Positions 9,055-18,226 of a stretch of 64,000 bases of DNA are shown in pieces. This stretch comes from Aminobacter anthyllidis. GTDB taxonomy: Bacteria > Pseudomonadota > Alphaproteobacteria > Rhizobiales > Rhizobiaceae. Under the pieces are notes generated by a model. The model did not search any database. It was not told where the DNA came from and saw nothing but the letters and a program-made list of their open reading frames with translations. The first letter of the stretch is position 1, and the number at the start of each line of letters is the position of its first letter. The DNA lies in the NCBI RefSeq assembly GCF_018555685.1, contig NZ_JAFLWW010000002.1, positions 620,001-684,000 of the forward strand, read 5' to 3'. Both the position numbers and the translations under genes were made by a program.

Positions 9055-9714
9055 ATGCCTGCGAAATCAAAGACAAGAGGACCGGGCCGACTGTCGGCGG
9101 AGGGCACGGCGGCGCTGGAGGAGCGGCTCCTCGACGCAGCGGAGGCGACTTTTCTGGAGCATGGTTATCAGCGCGCGACCATCGACTCGATCGCCAGGGC
9201 GGCCGGTATCACGCGCAAGACGCTCTATGCGCGCTACGCCAACAAGGACGAGATTTTCGAGGCCGCCGTGCGCCGCATGCTCGATGCCGGCGTGCCGTAT
9301 GCGCCGGTCGAACCGCGCGGCAAGGGACCGCGCGAGCTGTTGCTCAACCTCGCGAAAGGGCTCATCGCCTTGCACGAGACGCCGCACATGGTGCGCGTCT
9401 ACCGGCTGATCTTCGCCGAGGGCCAGCAGATGCCCGAGCTCGCGCGTATGTCCACCGAGCTTTACGACCGCCTGGCCGGATCGGTCGTCGACGTGATGGC
9501 AGCGCTGCGCGCCACTGGGCGCTTTCCGCTCATGCCGTCGCCGCGCATGGCGGCGGTGATGTTCATCGAGCTCGTCTCGTCACCGTCGCGGCTGCGCGCG
9601 CTGGCAGGTCCCGGCGCTACGCTGGTGAAAGCGAAAGCCGACCGCTACGTCTCCGAAGCTGTCGACTTCTTCCTCGCTGGATGTGGTCATGCCGGTGAGG
9701 AAAAGGTTGAATGA
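9055..9714 (+). CDS. TetR/AcrR family repressor (cassette B)
   Basis: A 219-residue repressor with an N-terminal HTH (LLDAAEATFLEHGYQRATIDS then ARAAGITRKTLYARYANKDEI, residues about 20-65), closely related to the TetR at 2914-3567 over its whole length. The ATG at 9055 gives the same N-terminal shape (a short basic tail then GPGRLSAE); an in-frame ATG at 9031 is the alternative. It is divergent from the serine hydrolase unit and probably regulates it and itself. Confidence 0.88.
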   Translation: MPAKSKTRGPGRLSAEGTAALEERLLDAAEATFLEHGYQRATIDSIARAAGITRKTLYARYANKDEIFEAAVRRMLDAGVPYAPVEPRGKGPRELLLNLAKGLIALHETPHMVRVYRLIFAEGQQMPELARMSTELYDRLAGSVVDVMAALRATGRFPLMPSPRMAAVMFIELVSSPSRLRALAGPGATLVKAKADRYVSEAVDFFLAGCGHAGEEKVE

Positions 9715-9810
9715 GTGATGCTTTGGTCGGCGACGGGGCCAAGACTCAGCCTTCGTATCGGCATACCTGCAGGAACAGCTCGAAGCCGTGTGACATGGTC
9801 TCCAAGTTCG

Positions 9811-10352
9811 GCCTTCGTCGAAGACGATTTGATCAGTATCGAGAACCTTCGCGGCGATGGAGGGTGCGACAGGTTCATCGGTAGCACAGGCGCCAATATT
9901 GTGGATGGGGGGCTGGCAACGACCAGCTCACCGGCCGGGCGGGTTATGATAGGCTCTATCGTGGCGCCGGAAACGACAGTCTTACAGGCGAAGCCGGCAA
10001 CGACCGGCTTTATGGCGGCACGGGGAGTGACTTGCTGACGGGCGGATCCGGCAACGATTATTTCATTCTCGACAGCGCGCTTGTGGCAAACAGAGACAGG
10101 ATCGCCGATTTCAACCATGCCAGTGACACGATCTGGTTGGAGAACTCAATCTTCAAGGGGCATGAGTGGCTCCGAGCTCCTGAAACCCGCATACTTCTAC
10201 AAAGGAGCGAGGCGCACGATACAGATGACCACATCCTCTACAACAGCGCTAACGGCATGACGGCAGGTTCCGGCCCCCAAGCCCAAATCCACTTCGGAAC
10301 GCTCGCCAATGGCCCTTCCAATGTTAGCTACAACGACTTCGTGCTGATTTGA
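9811..10352 (+). pseudogene. RTX (hemolysin-type calcium-binding) protein remnant
   Basis: The 3' end of an RTX-type secreted protein survives. From 9811 one frame reads DLISIENLRGDGG...GANIVDGG; after a G-run at 9907-9912 the next frame reads six GGxGxDxLx-type nonapeptides and then the usual C-terminal cap (ADFNHASDTIWLENSIF ... NDFVLI). One missing G in the run explains the shift. No upstream coding for the rest of such a protein is present, because the TetR gene ends at 9714. It is therefore truncated and frameshifted, and probably not functional. Confidence 0.8.
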
Positions 10353-10650
10353 ACGCTTGCGTCGGTTAAATGTGTAGCGCGCTCTAATCACCGGCATTCA
10401 CTCCAACGTTTCTCTTCATGTGATGCGCGTAACGGCGAAGCGCGAGCCGCATTCAAACCAGCAGCAGCGGCCATTCCCACATCGAACTTCGCCAGTAGTA
10501 TGCCGTTCTCCATCAGCCAGCCGGACGAGATGGCCGTCAACGAGATCCTATACCGCCCAACGGCCCATCGCCTCTAGCAGAGGGCGCGAAGCCGTCCGTC
10601 CGTGTTGTTGCCGCATCTCCTCCGCATTGGTCGAGCAAAATGCGGGATGA
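10353..10650. other. Intergenic stretch, no gene seen
   Basis: Roughly 300 bases between the RTX remnant and the efflux adaptor. I see no supported ORF and no strong terminator hairpin. It marks the likely boundary between the accessory region and the efflux locus. Confidence 0.5.
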
Positions 10651-11793
10651 TCAACCGCCGCCAGCATCGAGCGGTTGAACTGCTGCCCCCGGGAATATCT
10701 TCTGGAGGTTGCCGGAGATGATCTTGTCGCCTTCCTTGATGCCGTTTGTCAGCGTCACCAGATCGCCATCGGTGGGGCCCAGGGCGACCACGCGCTGTTC
10801 GACCAGATTATCCTTGCCGACGACATAGACATACTTGCCGAACTGGCTGGAGCCGAGTGCCGTCTGCGGCACCATCAGCGCGTTGGGCAATTCCCTGATA
10901 TGCAGGCGGATGCGGACATATTGGCCTGGCAGCAGCGAGAAGTCGCTGTTCTCGATCGTCGCGCGGGCGGCGATGGTGCCGGTGTTGCGCTCCACGGCAT
11001 TGTCGATGAAAGTCAGCTTGCCCTGACGCGGCTTGCTGTCGCTGCCGGGGATGATGACCTCGGTCTCCACCGTGCCGCTGGCAAAGGCCTTCTGGATCTC
11101 GGCCAGTTCGGTCTCACCGGGGTTGAAGGTGATGTAGACCGGCGAGAGCTGCACGAGATTGTTGAGCGGCGTGCCGGCGGCGCTGGTGACCAGCGTGCCT
11201 TCCGGCGCCTGGTTGCGTCCGAGGCGACCGTCGAAGGGGGCACGAATCTCGGTGTTTTTCAGATTGATCTCGGCCGTCCGCAAGGCCGCACGTGATATGG
11301 CGAGCGCCGCTTCCGCCTGTCGCACCGCACTCCGGCGCTGGTCGAACCCGTCCTTGGCGAGATAGCCGTTGTCGGCGAGCTTGTTGCCGCGGTTGAGACT
11401 GGAGTTGAGGTATTCGAGCGACGCCTGGTCACGCGTAATCTGCGCCTTGGCCTGATCGAGTGCGGCCTGATAGTCCGAGGCCTCGATCCTGTAGAGCAGG
11501 TCGCCTGTCTTGACGTCGGCGCCGTCTGATACCGGCTGTTCCTGCAGATAGCCCGACGCCTTGGCGCGCAGCGTCACATTGCGGATGGCTTCGGTGCGCG
11601 CGGCATATTCGAGATAGATGGGAATCGTCTTCTTGACCACGCCGACCACCGGCACCGGCATGGCCTGGGGCGCCGCAGCCGATGGTGCGGCACCCGCAGT
11701 CGTGCTGCCGACGTCCCAGCCAGCAAGCAGGTAGCCGCCCGCCACAGCCAAAGCGAGAAGGCTGCCGTTCAGACCGAGTTTAAAAATGCGCAT
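10651..11793 (-). CDS. RND efflux periplasmic adaptor (AcrA/MexE type)
   Basis: A 380-residue membrane-fusion protein that would link the inner-membrane RND pump to an outer-membrane channel. An N-terminal hydrophobic anchor (residues about 8-26) is followed by an Ala/Pro-rich linker, a biotinyl-lipoyl half (VTLRAKASGYLQEQPVSDGADVKTGDLLYRIE), a helical hairpin (about 105-175), the second lipoyl half (EIRAPFDGRLGR) and beta-barrel domains. It lies 14 bases downstream of the permease, the reverse of the common adaptor-first order. No TolC-like gene is adjacent, so an outer-membrane channel must be encoded elsewhere. Confidence 0.93.
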   Translation of the reverse strand: MRIFKLGLNGSLLALAVAGGYLLAGWDVGSTTAGAAPSAAAPQAMPVPVVGVVKKTIPIYLEYAARTEAIRNVTLRAKASGYLQEQPVSDGADVKTGDLLYRIEASDYQAALDQAKAQITRDQASLEYLNSSLNRGNKLADNGYLAKDGFDQRRSAVRQAEAALAISRAALRTAEINLKNTEIRAPFDGRLGRNQAPEGTLVTSAAGTPLNNLVQLSPVYITFNPGETELAEIQKAFASGTVETEVIIPGSDSKPRQGKLTFIDNAVERNTGTIAARATIENSDFSLLPGQYVRIRLHIRELPNALMVPQTALGSSQFGKYVYVVGKDNLVEQRVVALGPTDGDLVTLTNGIKEGDKIISGNLQKIFPGAAVQPLDAGGG

Positions 11794-11807
11794 CGTAATA
11801 CTCCTGA

Positions 11808-14800
11808 TTATTCGGCCGGCTCGACCAGCTGGGTGGGCAACGGGCGGCGCGCGAAACGTTCACGCCAGGTTTCAAGCACGACGTAGAAGATCGGAACGAA
11901 AGCAAGCGTCAGCACGGTTGCGATCAACATGCCGCCAAAGACGGTGGTGCCGATCGACTGCCTGCTTGCGGCGCCGGCACCTGACGCCAGCATCAGCGGC
12001 ACGACACCCAGGATGAAGGCGAAGGCCGTCATCAGGATCGGGCGCAGTCTGAGGCGCGCGGCTTCGACGGCGGCAGCGACGATCTCGACGCCTTCTTCGC
12101 GCCGGCGCTTTGCAAACTCGACGATCAGGATCGCATTCTTGGCGGCGAGGCCGATCAGCATGACAAAACCGATCTGCGAATAGACGTCGATCTGCAGGCC
12201 CCGCACCCAGATCGCAAGTAGAGCGCCGAGCAAAGCGAGCGGCACGGCGAGCAGCACGACGAAGGGCATCGACCAGCTTTCATACTGCATGGCCAGGACC
12301 AGGAAGCAGAAGACGATGGCGAGGCCGAAGACGAGGTTGGCGATCGAGCCGGCGCGGATCTCCTGATAGGTTATGCCAGTCCATTCGAAGGAGAAGTCCC
12401 TGGGCAAGGCGGTTGCCGCGACACGCTCCATGGCGGCGACCGCCTGGCTCGAACTGAAGCCTTCGGCTGCCGCACCATTGATGAGGGCCGAGGGATAATT
12501 GTTGTAGTGGGTGACCGTTTCCGGTCCCGAAACCGCCTTCAGCGCGCCCAGCGTGCTGAGCGGCACCATGTCGCCTGTATTGCTGCGGACATAGAGCCGT
12601 GAAATGTCGGTGGCCGCGGCGCGCGCCTGCTGTTCGGCCTGAAGGGTGACGCGGAAGGTGCGGCCGAACAGGTTGAAGTCGTTGACATAGAGCGAGCCCA
12701 GATAGATCTGCAGCGTCGAGAAGATGTCAGGCAGGTTCAGGCCGAGCAGCTTCGCCTTGTTGCGATCGAGGTCGTAGGAATATTGCGGGGTCGAGGTGCT
12801 GAAGGTAGTGAACAGCGTGAACGGGTTCAACTCCGGCTGCTTACGGGCTTCAGCGAGCAGGGCCTGCGTCGCCTCATCGAGTGCTGCGGCACCACGGCCG
12901 GTCAGGTCCTCGACCTGAAACTCGAAGCCGCCGGTAGCACCCAGACCCTGGATGGAGGGCGGGTCAAAGGCGAGAACCAGCGCTTCGGGAATCTGGATCA
13001 GCTTGCCCTGGGCGATGTTCTTGAGCTCGGTCGCACTTTCGCCGGGGCCGCGCTCGTCCCAGGGCTTGAGCACCGCGAACTGGACGCCGGCATTGGACTG
13101 GTTGGCGAAGGTGAGGAAGGAAAAGCCGACGACGGAGCCGACGGATTCGACGCCGGGCAGCTCGCGGAGAATTTCCTCCGACGTCTTCGCCACTGCTGCC
13201 GTGCGTTCCACCGAGGCACCGTCGGGCAATTGCAGCACGACGAAGAAGTAGCCCTGGTCTTCGACAGGCAGGAAGGTGGAGGGAATGCGCTGGGACAAGG
13301 CGTAGGTTGCGGCAAGCGCGAGCCCGAACAGGCCGATGAACGCCCAGCGCCAGCGCACGAAGCTGCGGATGCTGCCGGCATAGGCGTTCGACATCCAGTT
13401 GAAGCCGGCATTGAACCAGCGGAACAGGATGAATTTCGGCGCGCCGCGATGGCGCAGGAACACAGCACTCAGCGCCGGGCTGAGCGTCAGCGAGTTGAAG
13501 GCCGAGATGGCAAACGAGATCGCAACCGTCAGCGCGAACTGGTTGTAAAGCTGGCCGGCGACGCCAGGTATGAAAGCCACAGGCACGAAGACGGCGAGCA
13601 ACACGCCAGTCGTTGCGATGATCGGGCCGGTGACTTCCTTCATGGCGATTTTCGTCGCCTCGAGCGGCGGATGGCCGTCTTCGAGCTGGCGTTCGACGTT
13701 TTCGACGACGACGATCGCGTCGTCGACGACCAGGCCGATGGCCAGCACCATGCCAAGCAGCGACAGCATGTTGAGCGAGAAGCCGAGCAGATACATCACC
13801 GTCAAAGTGGCGATCAACGACACCGGAATGGCGATGATCGGGATGATGGTGGCGCGCCAGCTCTGAAGGAAGATGAAGACGACAAAGACGACGAGCAGGA
13901 GCGCTTCGATGAGCGTCTTGACCACGTCGTCCATCGCGGCGGAGACGAAGCGTGTCGTATCGTAGAACATGTTGTAGGACATGCCCGACGGGAAGCGGCT
14001 CGACAGCTCGTCCATCTTGGCCTTGACGCTGCTCTGCAGGTCTAGGGCGTTGGAGCCCGGGGCCTGAAGAACGGCGAGCACGACGCTGTCTTCGCCGTCA
14101 AGGCTGAAGGACGACGAATAGGACAAAGCGCCGAGTTCGATGCGCGCCACGTCGCGCAGATGGATTGCGGCGTGGGTTTCAGGATCGACGCGCAGGATGA
14201 TCTCGCCGAACTGCTGCGGGTCGCTCAGCCGACCGACGGCACTCACCTGCATCTCGAACGGCGTTCCTGATGGAGCCGGCGACTGGCCGATCTTGCCGGC
14301 GGCGACCTGGATGTTCTGCTCCTGGATGACGTTTTGGACATCGACGGCGGTGACGCCGAGGCTCGCCATCTTGTCGGGGTCGAGCCAGACGCGCATGGAA
14401 TAGCGGCGCTCGCCGAAGAACTGGACGTCGCCGACGCCGGGCAGTCGCTTGATCGGGTCGAGGATCTGCAGATAGGCGTAGTTCGACAGCGTGGTGAAAT
14501 CGACCGACTTGTCAGGCGAGCTGAGATTGACCAGCACGTTGAAGTTGGGGTTCTGCTTGATGACGGTGACGCCGGTCTGGTTGACCAGGGCGGGCAGGGA
14601 AGGCGCCGCCTGCGAGACGCGGTTCTGGACGTCCATGGCGGCGATGTCGACGTCGTAGCCGACCTGGAACGAGATGATGATGCGCGCCGACCCGTCATTC
14701 GAGCTGGTCGAGGACATGTAGAGCATGCCCGGCACGCCGTTCAGCTGTTGCTCCAGCGGCGTCGTCACCGTATCGGCCACGACCTGCGCGCTGGCGCCGG

Positions 14801-14948
14801 GATAGTTGGCGGCGACGACGATCTGCGGCGGGGTGATGTCGGGAAACTGCGCGACGGGCAGAAGGAAGTAGGAGATGGCGCCGGCCAGCACCATGATGAT
14901 TGCGATCGCCGAAGCGAAGATCGGCCGCAGGATGAAGAAGTTGACCAT
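11808..14948 (-). CDS. RND multidrug efflux permease (HAE1 family, AcrB/MexF-like)
   Basis: A 1046-residue inner-membrane proton antiporter, the normal length for HAE1 pumps. The start (FFILRPIFASAIAIIMVLAG) is typical. The proton-relay residues are present: the paired Asp in GLVVDDAIVVVENVE (about 405) and the Lys in IGLAAKNAILIVEF (about 935). Two large periplasmic loops follow TM1 and TM7. It is the first gene of the operon, with the promoter facing the divergent TetR; the palindromes at 15075-15119 overlap that promoter. Drug or solvent export is the expected role; substrates are unknown. Confidence 0.95.
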   Translation of the reverse strand: MVNFFILRPIFASAIAIIMVLAGAISYFLLPVAQFPDITPPQIVVAANYPGASAQVVADTVTTPLEQQLNGVPGMLYMSSTSSNDGSARIIISFQVGYDVDIAAMDVQNRVSQAAPSLPALVNQTGVTVIKQNPNFNVLVNLSSPDKSVDFTTLSNYAYLQILDPIKRLPGVGDVQFFGERRYSMRVWLDPDKMASLGVTAVDVQNVIQEQNIQVAAGKIGQSPAPSGTPFEMQVSAVGRLSDPQQFGEIILRVDPETHAAIHLRDVARIELGALSYSSSFSLDGEDSVVLAVLQAPGSNALDLQSSVKAKMDELSSRFPSGMSYNMFYDTTRFVSAAMDDVVKTLIEALLLVVFVVFIFLQSWRATIIPIIAIPVSLIATLTVMYLLGFSLNMLSLLGMVLAIGLVVDDAIVVVENVERQLEDGHPPLEATKIAMKEVTGPIIATTGVLLAVFVPVAFIPGVAGQLYNQFALTVAISFAISAFNSLTLSPALSAVFLRHRGAPKFILFRWFNAGFNWMSNAYAGSIRSFVRWRWAFIGLFGLALAATYALSQRIPSTFLPVEDQGYFFVVLQLPDGASVERTAAVAKTSEEILRELPGVESVGSVVGFSFLTFANQSNAGVQFAVLKPWDERGPGESATELKNIAQGKLIQIPEALVLAFDPPSIQGLGATGGFEFQVEDLTGRGAAALDEATQALLAEARKQPELNPFTLFTTFSTSTPQYSYDLDRNKAKLLGLNLPDIFSTLQIYLGSLYVNDFNLFGRTFRVTLQAEQQARAAATDISRLYVRSNTGDMVPLSTLGALKAVSGPETVTHYNNYPSALINGAAAEGFSSSQAVAAMERVAATALPRDFSFEWTGITYQEIRAGSIANLVFGLAIVFCFLVLAMQYESWSMPFVVLLAVPLALLGALLAIWVRGLQIDVYSQIGFVMLIGLAAKNAILIVEFAKRRREEGVEIVAAAVEAARLRLRPILMTAFAFILGVVPLMLASGAGAASRQSIGTTVFGGMLIATVLTLAFVPIFYVVLETWRERFARRPLPTQLVEPAE

Positions 14949-15074
14949 GATGGTTCTCTCCGAGGCGGCTCGTGATGGTCGATGGCTGCCTTGGAGACGG
15001 CAACGAAAAACCGTTGCGGCGCACGGAACCGTGCGCTGCTCTTGAACAACCCGATATTGACTTGCGATGGTGGA

Positions 15075-15092
15075 TGTTACTATCTAGTAACA
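15075..15092. promoter_or_regulatory. TetR operator 1, TGTTAC-N6-GTAACA
   Basis: A perfect 18-bp palindrome TGTTAC-TATCTA-GTAACA. It overlaps a possible -10 element (TATCTA, 15081-15086) of a plus-strand promoter for the TetR gene whose -35 would be TTGACT at 15057-15062 (18-bp spacing). Confidence 0.75.
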
Positions 15093-15097
15093 GGATA

Positions 15098-15119
15098 AAT
15101 GTTACGGATCGGTAACATT
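15098..15119. promoter_or_regulatory. TetR operator 2, TGTTAC-N6-GTAACA, on the efflux promoter
   Basis: AATGTTAC-GGATCG-GTAACATT is a second copy of the same palindrome, 25 bp from the first. On the minus strand it sits between TTGACA (15124-15119) and an A/T-rich -10-like element (about 15100-15094), where a bound repressor would block the pump promoter. Confidence 0.75.
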
Positions 15120-15163
15120 GTCAAGGGCGTTCCAGCGACAAGATTGGAAGCGAGGAAACGTTG

Positions 15164-15736
15164 ATGACAGCTGCTGTCAGATGTCCACCACGAGAACGGA
15201 TCATCGACGCTGCGCGCGACCTGTTCAGAAAGCATGGCATCAAGGGCATTGGTGTCGATGCGATCGCCGAGGCCGCAAGCAGCAACAAGATGACGCTCTA
15301 CCGCCACTTCGGCTCGAAGGACGACCTGGTGTTTGTCTGCCTGCAGGAGGCAGCAAGCGAAGCTGAAGCCTTCTGGGAGGGTATCAAGGCCGCCAATCCC
15401 GGTGATCCCAGGGCGCAACTGAGCGACTGGGTCCGCCGCGCCGGTGAATTCGTCACCGTCGAACATTGCAATTGCGAGCTTCTCGATGCCGCCGCGCAAT
15501 TGATGGAGAGCGACCATCCCGCGCGGCAGTTCATCGAGGACCTTCGCGGCCTTTACCGGGAGCGACTGGTCGAGCTCTGCCGTGCCGCCGGCGCCGCCGA
15601 TGCCGAACTTCTGGTTGATGCGTTGACACTATTGGTCGAGGGCGCGCGGACGAACTGGCGCAGCGCCGGGCCCGGCGGAGCCGCAACGCGCTTCGTGAAG
15701 GTTGCAGACATGATCGTCGACGATTTCATGAGGTAA
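15164..15736 (+). CDS. TetR/AcrR family repressor of the RND pump
   Basis: A 190-residue regulator with an N-terminal HTH (RIIDAARDLFRKHGIKGIGVDA then AEAASSNKMTLYRHFGSKDDL, residues about 12-55) and a helical effector domain. The ATG at 15164 follows a GAGGAA site; the TTG just before it is an unlikely start. It is divergent from the RND operon with two operators in between, the standard arrangement for local repression relieved by a pump substrate. The effector domain carries adjacent Cys residues (EHCNCELL, about 100-107), which could be redox or metal responsive; that is speculation. Confidence 0.92.
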   Translation: MTAAVRCPPRERIIDAARDLFRKHGIKGIGVDAIAEAASSNKMTLYRHFGSKDDLVFVCLQEAASEAEAFWEGIKAANPGDPRAQLSDWVRRAGEFVTVEHCNCELLDAAAQLMESDHPARQFIEDLRGLYRERLVELCRAAGAADAELLVDALTLLVEGARTNWRSAGPGGAATRFVKVADMIVDDFMR

Positions 15737-16055
15737 TATTGGCAGCAGCGGTATCCGGGAGCCGCCAATCGACCGCTTGGTCACCTCGCATCAACATTGA
15801 CGTCTGCTCCAGGGAACGGAAGTAAACGATCCGAGATAGGCGCAAAGCCGACATACACGACCCTGCATGCAATGGCCTGCTTCGGCGTCACAATTTGTCA
15901 CTCCCCATCATCGATGACGACGCGCACCATCGACTTAATCAAGGAGATGCATGCCGACAATCCGCCCTGAATGCGACGCGTACCTGCGGTAATTGAGAGG
16001 CGTTGAGCGGTCAACGGAGACCAGCTCCCCGGTTCACGCAGCAGCGACTTGTGCG
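15737..16055. other. Intergenic stretch, no gene seen
   Basis: About 320 bases between the TetR gene and the end of the ABC transporter operon. No supported ORF, RNA gene or strong terminator hairpin is apparent. Confidence 0.5.
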
Positions 16056-17201
16056 TCAGGCTGCGTGCGTCGACCGGGAAAGCGCCTTGAACGCCATTTC
16101 GCGCGTGAGGATCCCGGCGGGAGCCCCGTTGTCCATCACGACCACGGTCTTCTCGCCCGCCAGGAGCGGGAAGCTTTGGCCAAGAGTGGCGGCTGCATCG
16201 ATATACGCAACCCGCTTTGTGCTGTGCGGCTCGCAAGAGGTAAGCACGCGCATCTCCGTGCCATGCGCGACGATCACCGCCGGATGTTGGAGCAAGAGTG
16301 CCGCTGTCTGCCCCCCCGCGGCTTCAGCTTGCGTCAGGACAGGAACCTTGGCAAAGGCGTCGTTGGCACAGAGCGCGCGCGACAGATCGACCTTGCGGAC
16401 AAAACGCTCGACATAGTCGTCCGATGGGCGGAACAGGATTTCCTCGCCAGTACCGACCTGACGCAACTCGCCGTCCTTCAGGATGGCGATGCGATCACCG
16501 AGATGCAGCGCCTCGTCGAGATCGTGCGTAATGAAGATGATGGTCTTCTTCAGTCGTGCCTGAATCTCCTTCAGCTGTTCCTGCATGTCGCTCTTAATCA
16601 GCGGGTCGAGCGCGCTGAAGGCCTCGTCCATCAAGAGCACGTCCGCCTGCGTCGCAAGCGCCCGGGCCAGGCCGACACGCTGCTGCATGCCGCCAGAGAG
16701 CTGGCGGGGAAAGCGGTTCTCGAACCCCTTGAGCCCGACGAGTTCGAGCTGCTCCATGCCACGTTTCATCGCCTCGCACCGATCCACACCCTGCAGGATC
16801 GGCCCGCAGATCGTGTTCTCCAGCACCGTTTGATGCGGCAGCAGACCGAAACGCTGGAACACCATGGAAATGCCGCTACGGCGAAATGCCAGCAACTCCT
16901 TGGCATTCATGTCCATTATGTTGCGGCCGTCGACGAGGATGCGGCCTGCGGTCGGCTCGATCAGCCGGTTGAAATGGCGGATCAGCGTCGATTTTCCCGA
17001 GCCCGAAAGCCCCATGATGACGAAGGTCTCGCCGCGCCGAATCGAGAAATCGATACCCTTGAGCCCGACGATGCAGCCGGTCTTCTGCAGGACCTCCGCC
17101 TTTCCGGCGCCGGCGTGGAGTGCAGCCATTGCATCGTCCGGCCTGCTGCCGAAGATCTTGTAGACCTTGTCGACCTGAATTTTCACATCCGAAACCGTCA
17201 C
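16056..17201 (-). CDS. Quaternary-amine ABC transporter ATP-binding protein (ProV-like)
   Basis: A 381-residue ATPase. Walker A is GLSGSGKST (about 65), the signature is LSGGMQQRVGLARAL and Walker B is DVLLMDEAFSALDP. The C-terminal about 100 residues form a shortened CBS-like region (AYIDAAATLGQSFPLL ... GILTREMAFKAL), as in betaine/proline-type transporters where CBS domains sense ionic strength. The GTG start at 17201 has GGAG upstream and lies 4 bases after the permease stop. It is the last gene of the eight-gene operon. Glycine betaine, proline betaine or a related compound is the expected substrate class. Confidence 0.92.
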   Translation of the reverse strand: MTVSDVKIQVDKVYKIFGSRPDDAMAALHAGAGKAEVLQKTGCIVGLKGIDFSIRRGETFVIMGLSGSGKSTLIRHFNRLIEPTAGRILVDGRNIMDMNAKELLAFRRSGISMVFQRFGLLPHQTVLENTICGPILQGVDRCEAMKRGMEQLELVGLKGFENRFPRQLSGGMQQRVGLARALATQADVLLMDEAFSALDPLIKSDMQEQLKEIQARLKKTIIFITHDLDEALHLGDRIAILKDGELRQVGTGEEILFRPSDDYVERFVRKVDLSRALCANDAFAKVPVLTQAEAAGGQTAALLLQHPAVIVAHGTEMRVLTSCEPHSTKRVAYIDAAATLGQSFPLLAGEKTVVVMDNGAPAGILTREMAFKALSRSTHAA

Positions 17202-17205
17202 GGTC

Positions 17206-18078
17206 CTACTCCCCGTGCTCAAGGTGTTTCTGGGCACGCCGGCCATAGGACTGGGCGATGCGGTCGAAGATGACGGCAAGGAAGACGATGGCGATGCCGG
17301 CAACAAGGCCCCGGCTCACCTCCAGCCGCTGGATGCCCTGCAACACCTGGTAGCCGAGCCCGCCCGCGCCGATCATCGAAGCGATGACCACCATCGACAG
17401 CGCCATCATCGTCGTCTGGTTGATGCCGGCCATGATGGTCGGCAGGGCGAGCGGGATCTGGACCTTCACCAGTTTCTGGCTTGGTGTCGCGCCAAAGGCG
17501 ACAATCGCCTCGACCACCTCGCCGTCGACCTGGCGTATGCCGAGATCGGTCAGTCGGATGACTGGCGGGATGGCAAAGAACACGGTGGCGAGGATGGCCG
17601 GGATCTTGCCGGGTCCGAACAGCATGACGAAGGGAATGAGATAGACGAAGATTGGCAGCGTCTGCATGATGTTGAGCAACGGCAAAGCAATCGATCGCAA
17701 CCGGTCGGAACGCGCCATCAGGATGCCGAGCGGTATGCCAACCACAACAGCTACTACGGTCGCTGCGAGCATCAGCGCGACCGTGGCCATGGCATCGTTC
17801 CACAAGCCCACGGCGCCGATGAAGAACAGCATGACGACCGCGCTGCCGGTCATCCTCAGGTTTCGTGAGGCCGAGTAGGTCAACAGGGCGATGCCGGCGA
17901 TCGTGACATACCAGGGCAGCCATTGCAGGAACGCCTCCATGGCGCCGAGAAGCTTGAGCAGCGGCCCCAGCAACCGTTCGAGTGTGTCGCCATAGTTGGC
18001 CACGACCCAGCTGAAGCCGTCGTCGATCGCGAAGCGGAGCCCGCGCGTGTCGATGAGCTCGGGAAAATTGTCTGCCAC
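17206..18078 (-). CDS. Quaternary-amine ABC transporter permease (ProW-like)
   Basis: A 290-residue inner-membrane permease. A soluble N-terminal stretch (FPELIDTRGLRFAIDDGFSWVV) is followed by about six transmembrane helices and the EAA-type loop (VEAIVAFGATPSQKLVKVQIPLALPTIMAGINQ). The GTG start has AAGGG upstream. It pairs with the ATPase (4-base gap) and with the binding protein upstream (148-base gap). ProW-like proteins carry compatible solutes or betaines. Confidence 0.92.
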   Translation of the reverse strand: MADNFPELIDTRGLRFAIDDGFSWVVANYGDTLERLLGPLLKLLGAMEAFLQWLPWYVTIAGIALLTYSASRNLRMTGSAVVMLFFIGAVGLWNDAMATVALMLAATVVAVVVGIPLGILMARSDRLRSIALPLLNIMQTLPIFVYLIPFVMLFGPGKIPAILATVFFAIPPVIRLTDLGIRQVDGEVVEAIVAFGATPSQKLVKVQIPLALPTIMAGINQTTMMALSMVVIASMIGAGGLGYQVLQGIQRLEVSRGLVAGIAIVFLAVIFDRIAQSYGRRAQKHLEHGE

Positions 18079-18226
18079 GGCATGACCCTTTCAAGGTTGG
18101 CGACCTGCTACTCGCCGCTCTCGCAGTGGCGGCCGGTTGCCGACGTTCCGCGCAAAAGCGCGTCAGGCATTCGTATGCGAAAAGGCGGCCGCGTCTGGGG
18201 GAAGATGCGCGACCGCCAGGCTGCGA

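Noticed and set aside
10420-10650. A 76-residue ORF near the efflux adaptor
   Set aside because: Low-complexity Arg/Ser/Pro composition and no start signal; it reads as non-coding.
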